A DNA stretch of 29,343 nucleotides from Clostridiales bacterium (GCA_004554165.1 SFNQ01000025.1:1-29343); one strand, 5' to 3'; positions 15,253 to 21,967 are shown, numbered from the stretch's first letter. Notes: generated from the sequence alone by a model not told the origin. Numbers and translations are program-made.

Positions 15253-16167
15253 CTATTGCAGGAACAGATACTGTATCGTGGACAGCAACCACTTATGCAG
15301 GGGGTAATAGGCATAGAACAGCCATTTCGGCTGCCGGCCTCTCTGACCGTTATACAGGAGAATCAGCGGCAGAACCAGCAGCACCCCCGGCTTGGGGTCA
15401 TCCACAAGCGGAATATGCGGAGGCAAAGGCAGGTAAAACCCCGCCTGAAAACAGAGTTCACAGAGCAGGAAATAACCGGCCAGCGCAATGCATTGCGCCT
15501 TCCTGCTGCGGCAATAATACCACACCACGCCCAGCAGGACAAAGGCCAACAAGAACTCCGTGGTTCTGATGGTGGGAAAGGTGTGTTGCAGAGCATAGCT
15601 CAGCATCTCAAAGGGCGCGGGAAACTCCTCAAGCGACCGGCAAACCAGGCCAATCGCTTCAAAGCCGATCAGCAGCAGCGGCGCCCAGAGCAATTCCCGC
15701 TTGCGCGCGCCGCGGCAGAACGCGCGGATGCTTTCGATGGTTAATACAATGGCGACGGCATAGAAATACGCGAACAGAACATTGACGATGGTGATGGCGC
15801 TTCCGCGCACCAGAAGGTTGAGCAACAGGACGATGCAGTTGCCCAGCAGCCCGGCCACCAGCAGCCGCAGGCAATACCGCATACGGTGGGAAACGTGTTT
15901 CAGGCTTTCCATCACAAGGAACAGGAACAGCGGCGCCGACAGCTCGCCGAGCACATCCAGCAGCGGGACGCCCTGCAGCCGGTTATCCGGGGATAGAACA
16001 TAGTTGTTGATATGTCCCAGCGTCATGGCTGCAAGCGCAATCCACTTGAGAACCGCCGCCGAAAGGCCGCTGCGCAGCGCCGGAATCAGACCCTTTCGGG
16101 GCTCCCCGGCAGCATAAGCCCCGACCTCGCTTTGCAAATCGAAGGATCGCGGTGCTTTACTCTCCAT
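15253..16167 (-). CDS. TraX-like polytopic membrane protein
   Basis: A 304-residue membrane protein with about eight hydrophobic segments after a soluble N-terminus of about 40 residues. LKWIALAAMTLGHINNYV, then LSAPLFLFLVMESLKHVSHRMRYCLRLL, and the ending WLFYAYYPLHKWLLSTIQYL follow the TraX family pattern. TraX was named for N-acetylation of F pilin, but many Bacillota carry chromosomal members with no conjugation genes nearby, as here, so the substrate is unknown. I chose the ATG at 16165-16167 because AGGAG lies seven bases upstream. It follows the small ORF at 16189-16467 after 21 bases and probably shares its promoter. Confidence 0.82.
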   Translation of the reverse strand: MESKAPRSFDLQSEVGAYAAGEPRKGLIPALRSGLSAAVLKWIALAAMTLGHINNYVLSPDNRLQGVPLLDVLGELSAPLFLFLVMESLKHVSHRMRYCLRLLVAGLLGNCIVLLLNLLVRGSAITIVNVLFAYFYAVAIVLTIESIRAFCRGARKRELLWAPLLLIGFEAIGLVCRSLEEFPAPFEMLSYALQHTFPTIRTTEFLLAFVLLGVVWYYCRSRKAQCIALAGYFLLCELCFQAGFYLPLPPHIPLVDDPKPGVLLVLPLILLYNGQRGRQPKWLFYAYYPLHKWLLSTIQYLFLQ

Positions 16168-16188
16168 GCAAACTCCTCTCAAATCAAA

Positions 16189-16467
16189 TCATTTTGTGCA
16201 GGACATGGAAAAGGACAAATAGCCCAGCTGCGTATTCTTCTCGATTTTAAAATAATAGTAAGTACCCGTGTTCAGGCCGGACCAGGTGAGTTCCTTGTTG
16301 GTCCAGGAGGTTGCCGAAGCATATGTGTGGGATTCGATGTCGCTTCCGTTCAGCGAATACAGCGTGATTGTAACCTTGGCGGGCATATTGTAATCGTTGC
16401 CGTTGACATCCACAATGCTTCCGTAAAAGGCCGTGTGGATTTCACGGGGGATCGCCGGATCGTACAT
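16189..16467 (-). CDS. small hypothetical protein, possibly a gene remnant
   Basis: A 92-codon ORF with no homology I recognise. The sequence alternates polar and aromatic residues (VTITLYSLNGSD..., NTGTYYYFKIEKN), suggesting a small beta-sandwich of the kind found at the C-terminal end of secreted proteins, but there is no signal peptide. The ATG at 16465-16467 has no Shine-Dalgarno site, and an in-frame stop lies five codons upstream. A second ATG at 16486, in another frame and with AGGA close by, begins a short ORF that overlaps it, so a frameshift or N-terminal loss is possible. A consensus promoter lies about 100 bases upstream, and traX follows 21 bases downstream. Confidence 0.5.
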   Translation of the reverse strand: MYDPAIPREIHTAFYGSIVDVNGNDYNMPAKVTITLYSLNGSDIESHTYASATSWTNKELTWSGLNTGTYYYFKIEKNTQLGYLSFSMSCTK

Positions 16468-16574
16468 GGGAAACGGTGCTCATGCGTCCTGTCTGCCGGT
16501 CCTTTTGTGTGACTGTGTTGTTTGCAAGGAAAGCTGCGACTTTGTCTGATAATAAACCTTCTCTGTTGATAATT

Positions 16575-16603
16575 ATTCTATCAAAGGGAAAGCCGCTTGT
16601 CAA
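16575..16603 (-). promoter_or_regulatory. promoter of the small ORF/traX-like unit
   Basis: TTGACA (16598-16603) and TAGAAT (16575-16580) with a 17-base spacer on the minus strand. The -35 is perfect and the -10 is off by one. Transcription would start near 16568, about 100 bases before the small ORF. Confidence 0.8.
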
Positions 16604-16924
16604 CGGCGCGGGTTCCCCGGGCAGGGCCGGCTTGCAGGATGGCGGGACCGCCTGAACAGGGGGACGCGAAAAGGGAAAAGGGCTTTGCAGGGTTCGATTG
16701 GGATTGTTGGAGCACGACAGTCGAAGGAAAACGCAAGGCCCTCGTCCGCTGCGCCGAAAGACGCCGCTGCCCTCAGGCGGCGCCGCCTTTTGCGTCGGCT
16801 TTGGCGGCGGCAGAGGCGAAAGGGCCCCTGTCCTGAGGGGTTGGCCGCTTTTCGGCCCCCCTTTATCTTCAGAGGGACGCTTTCCGGCAAGATTCCGCAG
16901 GCCCAAAAGGACCGCATGCTTTTT
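16604..16924. other. GC-rich divergent intergenic region
   Basis: This lies between two divergent promoters and holds no supported gene. It contains GC-rich inverted repeats, for example GGCCG-CTTTT-CGGCC near 16842-16856, and several GGCGGC/GCCGCC blocks near 16780-16810. The sequence resembles the GC-rich spacers at 15000-15250 and 18300-18560 in word usage, but I could not establish a shared unit. Confidence 0.4.
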
Positions 16925-16953
16925 TTGACATGTCGCAGCAGCAGTAGTATACT
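16925..16953 (+). promoter_or_regulatory. promoter of the antiporter gene
   Basis: TTGACA (16925-16930), a 17-base spacer and TATACT (16948-16953) on the plus strand, 37 bases before the antiporter ATG. It points away from the divergent promoter at 16575-16603. Confidence 0.85.
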
Positions 16954-16990
16954 ATGGCCGGTTATTTTATGAGAAAACGAGGATTCGCTT

Positions 16991-18289
16991 ATGGCGACGC
17001 TACTTTCCATTTCCGTTGCATTGCTGGCCGGCCTGTTGATGACGCGGCTCATCCGGCCGCTGAAGCTTCCCGACGTTACCGCTTATCTGGTGGCCGGCGT
17101 ACTGATCGGGCCATACTGTCTGGGCGCCCTGCGCATTGACGGGCTCGGCTTTACCTCCATGGAAGCGGTGGAATCGCTGTCCCTGGTATCCGAAATCGCG
17201 CTGGGTTTCATCGCCTTCGCAATCGGCAACGAATTCCGGCTGGACAGCCTGAAGCATACCGGCAGGCAGGCCTTCGTGGTGGGCGTGGTGCAGGCGCTGA
17301 CCGCAACCCTGTTTGTGGATTTGGCCCTGCTCCTTCTGCATTTTGCTCTGCCGGACAAGCTGTCCGCAGCGCAGGCCATCACGCTGGGCGCCATTGCCGC
17401 CGCCACAGCGCCCGCGGCCACGCTGATGGTCGTGCGGCAGTATAAGGCAAAGGGGCCTCTGACAAACCTCCTGCTGCCCGTGGTCGCGCTGGACGACGCC
17501 GTGGGCCTGGTGGTGTTCGCCGTCTCCTTTGGGATTGCAAGGACGCTGAACAGCGGGGCGGTCGAGCTGGCCTCCATCCTGGTCAATCCCCTGCTGGAGA
17601 TCGCCGCCTCGCTCACTCTGGGCGCCTTCATGGGCTTTCTGCTGACAAAGCTGGAGACCCTGTTTCACTCCAACACCAACCGGCGGAACATGACCATTGC
17701 TTTCGTGTTTCTTACCGCGTCGCTGTCCATGCTGGAGTTTCGGATTGGCCCGGTCACCCTGGGCTTCTCCTCCCTGCTGGTCTGCATGATGCTGGGCACG
17801 GTATTCTGCAACCTCTGCCCCCTGTCTCAGGATCTGATGGCAGCGGCGGACAACTGGACCTCGCCCCTCTTCGCCGTCTTTTTCGTCATCAGCGGCGCGG
17901 AGCTGGAGCTGAACGTGTTTGCCGACCTTGCCATCGTGCTCGTCGGCGGCGTGTACATCCTGTTCCGTTCGCTGGGAAAATACGCGGGCGCTTTGGCCAG
18001 CACCCGCTGGACCCATTGTCCGCCCGCCGTCTGCAAATATCTGGGGATTACGCTGCTGCCGCAGGCCGGCGTGGCGCTTGGCATGTGCATTACCGCCCAG
18101 CAGCTCGGCCCGGAGGGGGCGATGATCCGCAATATCATCCTGTTCTCGGTGCTGATCTACGAGCTGTTCGGGCCCATGCTGACCAAGCAGGCACTGACCA
18201 GGGCCGGGGACATTCAGCCCATGGCCGAGGCCGTCCGAAACCGCCGGCAGACCAAGCTGGAACACGCCAGCGCGCAGCGCAGGCCATAA
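16991..18289 (+). CDS. CPA2/Kef-type cation:proton antiporter
   Basis: A 432-residue membrane protein with about 12 to 13 hydrophobic segments, typical of the Na+/H+ exchanger family (monovalent cation exchange for protons). Diagnostic stretches are RLIRPLKLPDVTAYLVAGVLIGPY at the N-terminus, ATAPAATLMVVRQYKAKGPL in the discontinuous helix region, and VVALDDAVGLVVFA (D-D near residues 167-168) for the ion-binding site. It lacks a C-terminal TrkA-N/RCK domain, so it is a short, non-Kef-regulated form. ATG at 16991 with GAGG eight bases upstream. It is a single-gene unit with its own promoter and terminator. The ion (Na+ or K+) cannot be told from sequence. Confidence 0.9.
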   Translation: MATLLSISVALLAGLLMTRLIRPLKLPDVTAYLVAGVLIGPYCLGALRIDGLGFTSMEAVESLSLVSEIALGFIAFAIGNEFRLDSLKHTGRQAFVVGVVQALTATLFVDLALLLLHFALPDKLSAAQAITLGAIAAATAPAATLMVVRQYKAKGPLTNLLLPVVALDDAVGLVVFAVSFGIARTLNSGAVELASILVNPLLEIAASLTLGAFMGFLLTKLETLFHSNTNRRNMTIAFVFLTASLSMLEFRIGPVTLGFSSLLVCMMLGTVFCNLCPLSQDLMAAADNWTSPLFAVFFVISGAELELNVFADLAIVLVGGVYILFRSLGKYAGALASTRWTHCPPAVCKYLGITLLPQAGVALGMCITAQQLGPEGAMIRNIILFSVLIYELFGPMLTKQALTRAGDIQPMAEAVRNRRQTKLEHASAQRRP

Positions 18290-18585
18290 AAGGGAAAGCC
18301 TTCGGACAAGGTCCCCACAACCCGGCGTCCCTGTTCCAAAAACGGGCTGCCGCCGCCCGAAGGAAGGAAAGCCCATCCGGCGGAGCGATCCGGAACGCGG
18401 AGCGCTGTTTTTTCCCGGGAGGCCCGCCTCCCCGCCGTCCGTTTTCGCCAGCCGGGGACGGCGGAGCGCGGAAGCCATCCTGCGACGATGCTTCGAATTT
18501 CCGCTCCCTGCCGAAAGCGCCGGAAGGCCCGCTGCAGACCCGGCGGGGCGGCGAAGAAATAAGGGTACAAAAAAAGAGCAAATGC
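18290..18585. other. GC-rich spacer after the antiporter
   Basis: No gene is supported. It contains the antiporter terminator at 18384-18413 and, downstream, a GC-rich stretch with GACGGCGGA/CCGCCGTCC-type repeats around 18435-18475. The last bases (from about 18550) become A-rich and lead into the lipoprotein promoter. Confidence 0.4.
18384..18413 (+). terminator. terminator of the antiporter gene
   Basis: AGCG-A-TCCG (18384-18392) pairs with CGGA-G-CGCT (18398-18406), with one A/G mismatch and a five-base loop, followed by GTTTTTT. Plus-strand polarity, about 95 bases after the antiporter stop. Confidence 0.8.
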
Positions 18586-18594
18586 TGATATAAT
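18586..18594 (+). promoter_or_regulatory. extended -10 promoter of the lipoprotein gene
   Basis: TGATATAAT provides an extended -10 element (TATAAT at 18589-18594). The -35 position has only a poor match, TACAAA, at 17 bases. The leader to the lipoprotein ATG is about 120 bases. Confidence 0.55.
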
Positions 18595-18722
18595 GAAAAA
18601 ATATGCTGGCAAGCGGTATGCTGCGTGGACTTTTGCCAAAAGCGCTGGCCCTGACCGGATTGGAATGGCGCGCAGAAACACGCACAGGCCGCTTGCGTTA
18701 AAAAACAACAACGGAGGGAACC

Positions 18723-19463
18723 ATGTTGAAAAAAACCATTGCACTGCTGCTCTGCCTTTGCCTGCTCCCCGCCCTTGCCGCCTGCGGTGCGCAAGAGGCC
18801 GCCAGCGACCCCAACGCGGGATTGTACGAGGCAGCGACCGCCGAAATGTTGGGAATTGAAGTCGATATTTCCGATATGTATGAAAAGGGCTTTTCCATCG
18901 AGCTCAAGGACAAGGGAAAGTGCGCGTTCAACATCGACGGTCAAAAGGGCAGCGGCAAGTGGACGCTGGACGGCGAGGCGCTGCAAGTCGAGGGCGGCGG
19001 CCTGAAGATGAGCGGCACGCTGTCCGAGGGCGTGATGACGCTTGAAAACCTGTTTGATTTGGGCCTGAACATGACGCTGCTGCGCGAGGGCGCGCAGCTT
19101 CCCACAGTACCCGCCGCACCCGAAACGGGCGGGGCCGCCAGCGGAATCGCCGGATACTATCCGCTGTTTCGCGCCGTCATTGAGGGAGTGGATTATGACT
19201 ACGACACGCTCTCAGAGTTGGACATAGTCGACGGCGCCTATCTGCTGCTGAATGAGGACGGCACCGGCGAGATCGGTTTTTCCGGTGAAGTCCCCGACGC
19301 GCTGACCTATGACGAGGAGGCCGCCCTTTTCTACATTGCCACCGGCGAAACCTTCCCCTTTACCCTGGAGGGCGACCAGATCAGCCTTTACTTTGAAAAA
19401 TCGGATATGACCTTGTTCTACAAGCTGGATTCCGACGCCGGAGAATCGGAGGCGGCAGGCTGA
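18723..19463 (+). CDS. putative lipoprotein with two similar halves
   Basis: A 246-residue secreted protein. A lipoprotein signal peptide (MLKKTIALLLCLCLLPALAAC) puts the lipidated Cys at residue 21. After it, two segments of about 90 residues look alike: Y-x-A..IEVDISDMYEKGFSIELKDKGKCAFNIDGQKGSGKWTLDGEALQ...MTLLRE, and Y-x-L..VEGVDYDYDTLSELDIVDGAYLLLNEDGTGEIGF...LYFEKSDMTLFYKL. Each has a G/N-D-G-turn pattern and ends in MTLxx, suggesting duplication of a small beta-rich domain. Such lipoproteins are common in Clostridia, with unknown ligand. ATG at 18723 with GGAGGG four bases upstream. It is transcribed alone, with a good terminator. Confidence 0.85.
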   Translation: MLKKTIALLLCLCLLPALAACGAQEAASDPNAGLYEAATAEMLGIEVDISDMYEKGFSIELKDKGKCAFNIDGQKGSGKWTLDGEALQVEGGGLKMSGTLSEGVMTLENLFDLGLNMTLLREGAQLPTVPAAPETGGAASGIAGYYPLFRAVIEGVDYDYDTLSELDIVDGAYLLLNEDGTGEIGFSGEVPDALTYDEEAALFYIATGETFPFTLEGDQISLYFEKSDMTLFYKLDSDAGESEAAG

Positions 19464-19510
19464 GGCAAAGGCCCCGCCGCAAGCCGGGCGCGACAGCCCT
19501 TTGTATCGGA

Positions 19511-19541
19511 CAGCCCTGACAAACGGAGTCGGGGCTGTTTT
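19511..19541 (+). terminator. terminator of the lipoprotein gene
   Basis: CAGCCCTGAC (19511-19520) pairs with GTCGGGGCTG (19528-19537), with one G-T pair and a seven-base loop, followed by TTTTCTCT. It lies about 50 bases after the stop codon. Confidence 0.85.
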
Positions 19542-19792
19542 CTCTCCCCCCTGCCGCGCCGAAGGCCGCGCTCCGGCCCCCTTCGCCCGCCCCGGCCGCC
19601 GGGCTGCGGCTGCCGGCGGTTCACCAGCAGCGCAGCGGGCAGCAGGAGAAGAAAGCCCAGCAGCGCGCCACACCCAGCGATCCCCTGAGCAGAAATTGTT
19701 TCATATTTAGTATATTGGGATGGGAATGGCCGGGAAAGCACGGTCTGGCGGCGGAGAAAGAGTCTTTGGCTCCCCCGTTCCCTGCGCGCAAC

Positions 19793-19823
19793 AAAAAAAC
19801 AGCCCCGCAGGTCGTTGTTTTTT
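19793..19823. terminator. possible bidirectional terminator
   Basis: A-run then CAGC (19793-19803) faces GTTGTTTTTT (19814-19823), giving about ten pairs with low GC in the outer part. Both strands end in a T-run after the stem, so it could stop transcription from either side. No gene directly precedes it on either strand. Confidence 0.45.
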
Positions 19824-19870
19824 CCTGCCAAACTCGTTCCAAACGGGGCGTAAAGCGGTCATTGTGAAAG

Positions 19871-19993
19871 CTTCTGCTTTGCGCAGAAAGCGAAATGAAA
19901 TAAATTCCCTCACGCCCGCAGGCATTTCACGCGCTGCAGGCGTATTTCACTTGCTAAGCAAATTTCACAAATCCCGCAAGGGATTTATTTCGC
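19871..19993. repeat. micro-hairpin array with ATTTCAC spacers
   Basis: Three exact ATTTCAC copies (19924-19930, 19944-19950, 19962-19968) separate small palindromes: GCC-CGCA-GGC (19914-19923), ACGC...GCGT (19929-19943), TTGC-TAA-GCAA (19951-19961) and AAATCCC-GCAA-GGGATTT (19969-19986). An outer pair, GAAATAAATTCCC (19897-19909) and GGGATTTATTTC (19980-19991), encloses the set with one bulged T. Another hairpin, TTCTGC-TTTGC-GCAGAA (19872-19888), precedes it. The whole could fold as a multi-branched cloverleaf-like RNA or cruciform. No coding sense is apparent. It sits next to an AT-richer regulator gene that looks transferred. Confidence 0.65.
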
Positions 19994-20029
19994 TGAAAAG
20001 AACGACTAAACGGAGCGAAAACAGGGGTA

Positions 20030-20058
20030 AGAGCGACCAAAAGCACACTTTTCGCTCT
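20030..20058. repeat. bulged hairpin downstream of araC-like gene
   Basis: AGAGCG (20030-20035), a three-base bulge and AAAAG pair with CTTTT and CGCTCT (20048-20058) around a CACA loop, eleven pairs in all. There is no T-run on either side. It lies between the micro-hairpin array and the end of the AraC-like gene, and may be part of the same element or of the 3' end of the regulator transcript. Confidence 0.5.
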
Positions 20059-20096
20059 GAGCTTTGACTTTGTCTCTCACGGATAACTGTATTCCG

Positions 20097-20975
20097 TCAA
20101 ACAGGCTGAATCGCCTTTAGCTCAATGTAGCCTCTCTCACCACGAGGTTCCAACTGAATGCGCGGATTCGAGCTGTCCCACGCATACCCTATGACCGATG
20201 GGGCGTATTTCTCCATAGAAGCCTGCACCGTTTCAATGGCCTGACAATAGTCTTCCTCCTCAAATGGCTCTCCCTGAAACATCAGGTATTTTGCGGCAGG
20301 CAGGGTAATGACATCAAATCCATCGGGGATGATGCTGGTATCATCCATTGCCACCTCAACGCCCTGCACATATTCCGAAGTACCCTGCTCCCGGTACTTC
20401 TCCGGCAGCCACAGGCAAACCGGCTCCCCGCAAAGAGATTTCATGCTGGTCAGAATGCCCCAGACATCGCAGCCGACCTCCTGACAATAGCTCCAGTATT
20501 CCTTCGCCGTCTTTCCACGCCTGATAATGACCTTGCGTTCTGGCTTCTCAATAACTTGGATAAAAACATTTGCAACCTGTTCCACTGTTTCTCTCTCCTT
20601 CCACAATGTTCTGAATTTTACGCCATATGGGGTGAAAAGTGGAAGCGGAATAGGAGATTTTGCATATTCATGGGGATTACAACCGAATGCGTTGCGAAAC
20701 GCTCTCTGATAGCCGTCTACGCTGTCGTAGCCAGTATCATAAGCCAAATCGATCACCCTGCATGGATCATCGCGCAAACGCAATGCGGAACGGGACAGCC
20801 GAAGCCGCCTGATGTAATCTGCCGGCGCAAGACCCGTCAACTCCTTAAATATTCGCGCGCAATAAAAAGGAGAATACATCGTCATACCAGAAAGGTCGCA
20901 CAATGTAATTTTTTCTGAAAGGTGTGCCGCAATATAGTTCTGCATCTGTTGTACTGCCAAAACCTTTTCCGTCAC
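20097..20975 (-). CDS. AraC-family regulator with GyrI-like effector domain
   Basis: A 292-residue regulator. Residues about 1-100 hold two helix-turn-helix units of the AraC/XylS class (ITLCDLSGMTMYSPFYCARIFKELTGLAPADYIRRLRLSRSA and VIDLAYDTGYDSVDGYQRAFRNAFGCNPHEY). The rest (ERKVIIRRGKTAKEYWSYCQEVG... to the end) resembles the GyrI-like/AraC effector-binding fold of Rob, SoxS-type and multidrug regulators. The order HTH then effector domain is like Rob. I chose the GTG at 20973-20975 because AGGAGGAGGT lies just upstream. An ATG nine codons earlier has no Shine-Dalgarno site. The gene is AT-richer than the housekeeping operon. No obvious target gene adjoins it. Confidence 0.9.
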   Translation of the reverse strand: MTEKVLAVQQMQNYIAAHLSEKITLCDLSGMTMYSPFYCARIFKELTGLAPADYIRRLRLSRSALRLRDDPCRVIDLAYDTGYDSVDGYQRAFRNAFGCNPHEYAKSPIPLPLFTPYGVKFRTLWKERETVEQVANVFIQVIEKPERKVIIRRGKTAKEYWSYCQEVGCDVWGILTSMKSLCGEPVCLWLPEKYREQGTSEYVQGVEVAMDDTSIIPDGFDVITLPAAKYLMFQGEPFEEEDYCQAIETVQASMEKYAPSVIGYAWDSSNPRIQLEPRGERGYIELKAIQPV

Positions 20976-21126
20976 CTTATCACCTCCTCCTGACAAAGCC
21001 ATTATCGCAGAAAGAGTGGGATTATTCTCGACTTTTCTTGCTGTCTTTCAAATTCCGATTTGTCGGCGAAAATGAATCCTCTGCTTTTTATAATAGCACA
21101 TTTCGCCATCGTACGAAAGCCATAAT

Positions 21127-21169
21127 AAGAAAACCTCTCTTGTCCTGGTAGACAAAAGAGGTTTCTTTT
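21127..21169 (-). terminator. terminator of the tRNA operon
   Basis: AGAGGTTT/AAACCTCT (21131-21138 with 21057+100 to 21164, that is 21157-21164) and the inner TTGTC/GACAA (21140-21144 with 21151-21155), with one C/A mismatch, make a 13-pair stem with a six-base loop. The minus strand continues TTTTCTTATT. It lies just after the last tRNA. The plus strand has CTTTTC, so it may also work in that direction. Confidence 0.85.
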
Positions 21170-21170
21170 C

Positions 21171-21247
21171 TGGTACCCCCTCAGGGACTCGAACCCTGGA
21201 CACCCTGATTAAGAGTCAGGTGCTCTAGCCAACTGAGCTAAGGAGGC
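21171..21247 (-). tRNA. tRNA-Lys (CTT), copy 1
   Basis: Cloverleaf on the minus strand: acceptor GCCTCCT/AGGGGGT, anticodon loop CTCTTAA (anticodon CTT), T-arm GGTTCGAGTCC, discriminator A and encoded CCA. It is the last tRNA of the operon and looks identical to copy 2 at 21356-21432. Confidence 0.95.
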
Positions 21248-21250
21248 ATG

Positions 21251-21326
21251 TGGAGCGGGAAACGGGGCTCGAACCCGCCACCTCAGCCTTGGCAAGGCTG
21301 CGCTCTACCAAATGAGCTATTCCCGC
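21251..21326 (-). tRNA. tRNA-Gly (GCC), copy 1
   Basis: Minus-strand cloverleaf with acceptor GCGGGAA/TTCCCGC, anticodon loop TTGCCAA (anticodon GCC), T-loop GGTTCGAGCCC, discriminator T and encoded CCA. Only three bases separate it from the Lys gene. Confidence 0.95.
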
Positions 21327-21331
21327 AGGAT

Positions 21332-21348
21332 AAGCCGGAAACCGGCTT
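21332..21348. repeat. spacer hairpin between tRNA genes
   Basis: AAGCCGG-AAA-CCGGCTT (21332-21348), a perfect seven-pair stem in the spacer between tRNA-Gly copy 1 and tRNA-Lys copy 2. It may guide RNA processing. Confidence 0.5.
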
Positions 21349-21355
21349 GTGTATC

Positions 21356-21432
21356 TGGTACCCCCTCAGGGACTCGAACCCTGGACACCCTGATTAAGAG
21401 TCAGGTGCTCTAGCCAACTGAGCTAAGGAGGC
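21356..21432 (-). tRNA. tRNA-Lys (CTT), copy 2
   Basis: Same sequence by eye as the copy at 21171-21247: acceptor GCCTCCT/AGGGGGT, anticodon CTT, encoded CCA. The flanks differ, so this is a duplicated gene rather than a longer duplicated block. Confidence 0.95.
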
Positions 21433-21445
21433 ACAAAAGGTACGT

Positions 21446-21519
21446 TGGAGCAGGTAACGGGACTCGAACCCGTGATCTCAGCTTGGAAGGCTAATGTGTT
21501 ACCGCTACACTATACCTGC
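21446..21519 (-). tRNA. tRNA-Gly (TCC)
   Basis: Minus-strand cloverleaf: acceptor GCAGGTA/TACCTGC, anticodon loop CTTCCAA (anticodon TCC), T-loop GGTTCGAGTCC, discriminator T, encoded CCA; 74 bases. Confidence 0.95.
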
Positions 21520-21638
21520 AAAACTTGGGAACGTTGCCGGCGCGCTGCGCGGCTTCTTTCCGGCTGCGTTCTCCGCCGCAAAAACCGGTCCGCCGGGTGC
21601 ATTCCTCGCCCCTCGGCCTCGGTTCTGCGATCTGATGT

Positions 21639-21677
21639 CCACTCCAAAGCCGGCATTGTATGCCGCCTTTGGAGTGG
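21639..21677 (-). repeat. long hairpin at the 3' end of tRNA-Gly copy 2
   Basis: CCACTCCAAAG (21639-21649) pairs with CTTTGGAGTGG (21667-21677), and CGGCAT (21651-21656) with ATGCCG (21660-21665). That gives 17 pairs, one C/C mismatch and a three-base loop. The arm nearest the tRNA includes its CCA end. No T-run follows. Confidence 0.7.
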
Positions 21678-21750
21678 AGCGGGAAACGGGGCTCGAACCC
21701 GCCACCTCAGCCTTGGCAAGGCTGCGCTCTACCAAATGAGCTATTCCCGC
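21675..21750 (-). tRNA. tRNA-Gly (GCC), copy 2
   Basis: Same sequence by eye as the copy at 21251-21326, with anticodon GCC and encoded CCA. About 155 bases, the longest spacer of the operon, separate it from the next gene downstream (Gly-TCC). The spacer starts with the 17-pair hairpin. Confidence 0.95.
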
Positions 21751-21781
21751 AGGATGCTTTCCGCTGCACCGAAGGAAACAT

Positions 21782-21866
21782 TGGTGCGGGCGAAGAGACT
21801 TGAACTCATACGCCTGTTGGCACCAGAACCTAAATCTGGCGCGTCTGCCAATTCCGCCACGCCCGC
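21782..21866 (-). tRNA. tRNA-Leu (TAG)
   Basis: An 85-base class II tRNA: acceptor GCGGGCG/CGCCCGC, anticodon stem CCAGA/TCTGG with loop TTTAGGT (anticodon TAG), long variable arm, T-loop GTTCAAGTC, encoded CCA. Confidence 0.95.
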
Positions 21867-21886
21867 AAATCTGACTTTTGAAGCTT

Positions 21887-21962
21887 TGGTGACCCGTCGG
21901 AGATTCGAACTCCGGACACCTTGATTAAAAGTCAAGTGCTCTACCGACTGAGCTAACGGGTC
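21887..21962 (-). tRNA. tRNA-Lys (TTT)
   Basis: Minus-strand cloverleaf: acceptor GACCCGT/ACGGGTC, anticodon loop CTTTTAA (anticodon TTT), T-loop GTTCGAATC, discriminator A, encoded CCA. Confidence 0.95.
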
Positions 21963-21967
21963 AGGGT

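Larger units (their letters stand above)
19464..19870. other. intergenic region between lipoprotein and micro-hairpin array
   Basis: No gene is supported. On the minus strand a frame near 19575-19690 encodes a hydrophobic stretch (GALLGFLLLLPAALLVNRR), but it has no start, promoter or Shine-Dalgarno site. It also continues through the terminator and back into the lipoprotein gene, so I treat it as a shadow or remnant. The region holds a plus-strand terminator (19511-19541) and an A/T-rich bidirectional hairpin (19793-19823). Confidence 0.4.

Noticed and set aside
18593..18859. Plus-strand 88-codon ORF overlapping the lipoprotein start
   Set aside because: It overlaps the promoter and signal-peptide region in another frame and gives no recognisable protein.
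19212..19831. Minus-strand ORFs opposite the lipoprotein gene and its terminator
   Set aside because: They run through a plus-strand terminator and gene, lack starts with ribosome sites, and only one short hydrophobic stretch looks protein-like.
19871..19993. CRISPR array
   Set aside because: The repeated heptamer is too short, the intervening sequences are palindromes of 11 to 18 bases rather than unique spacers, and no cas gene is present.
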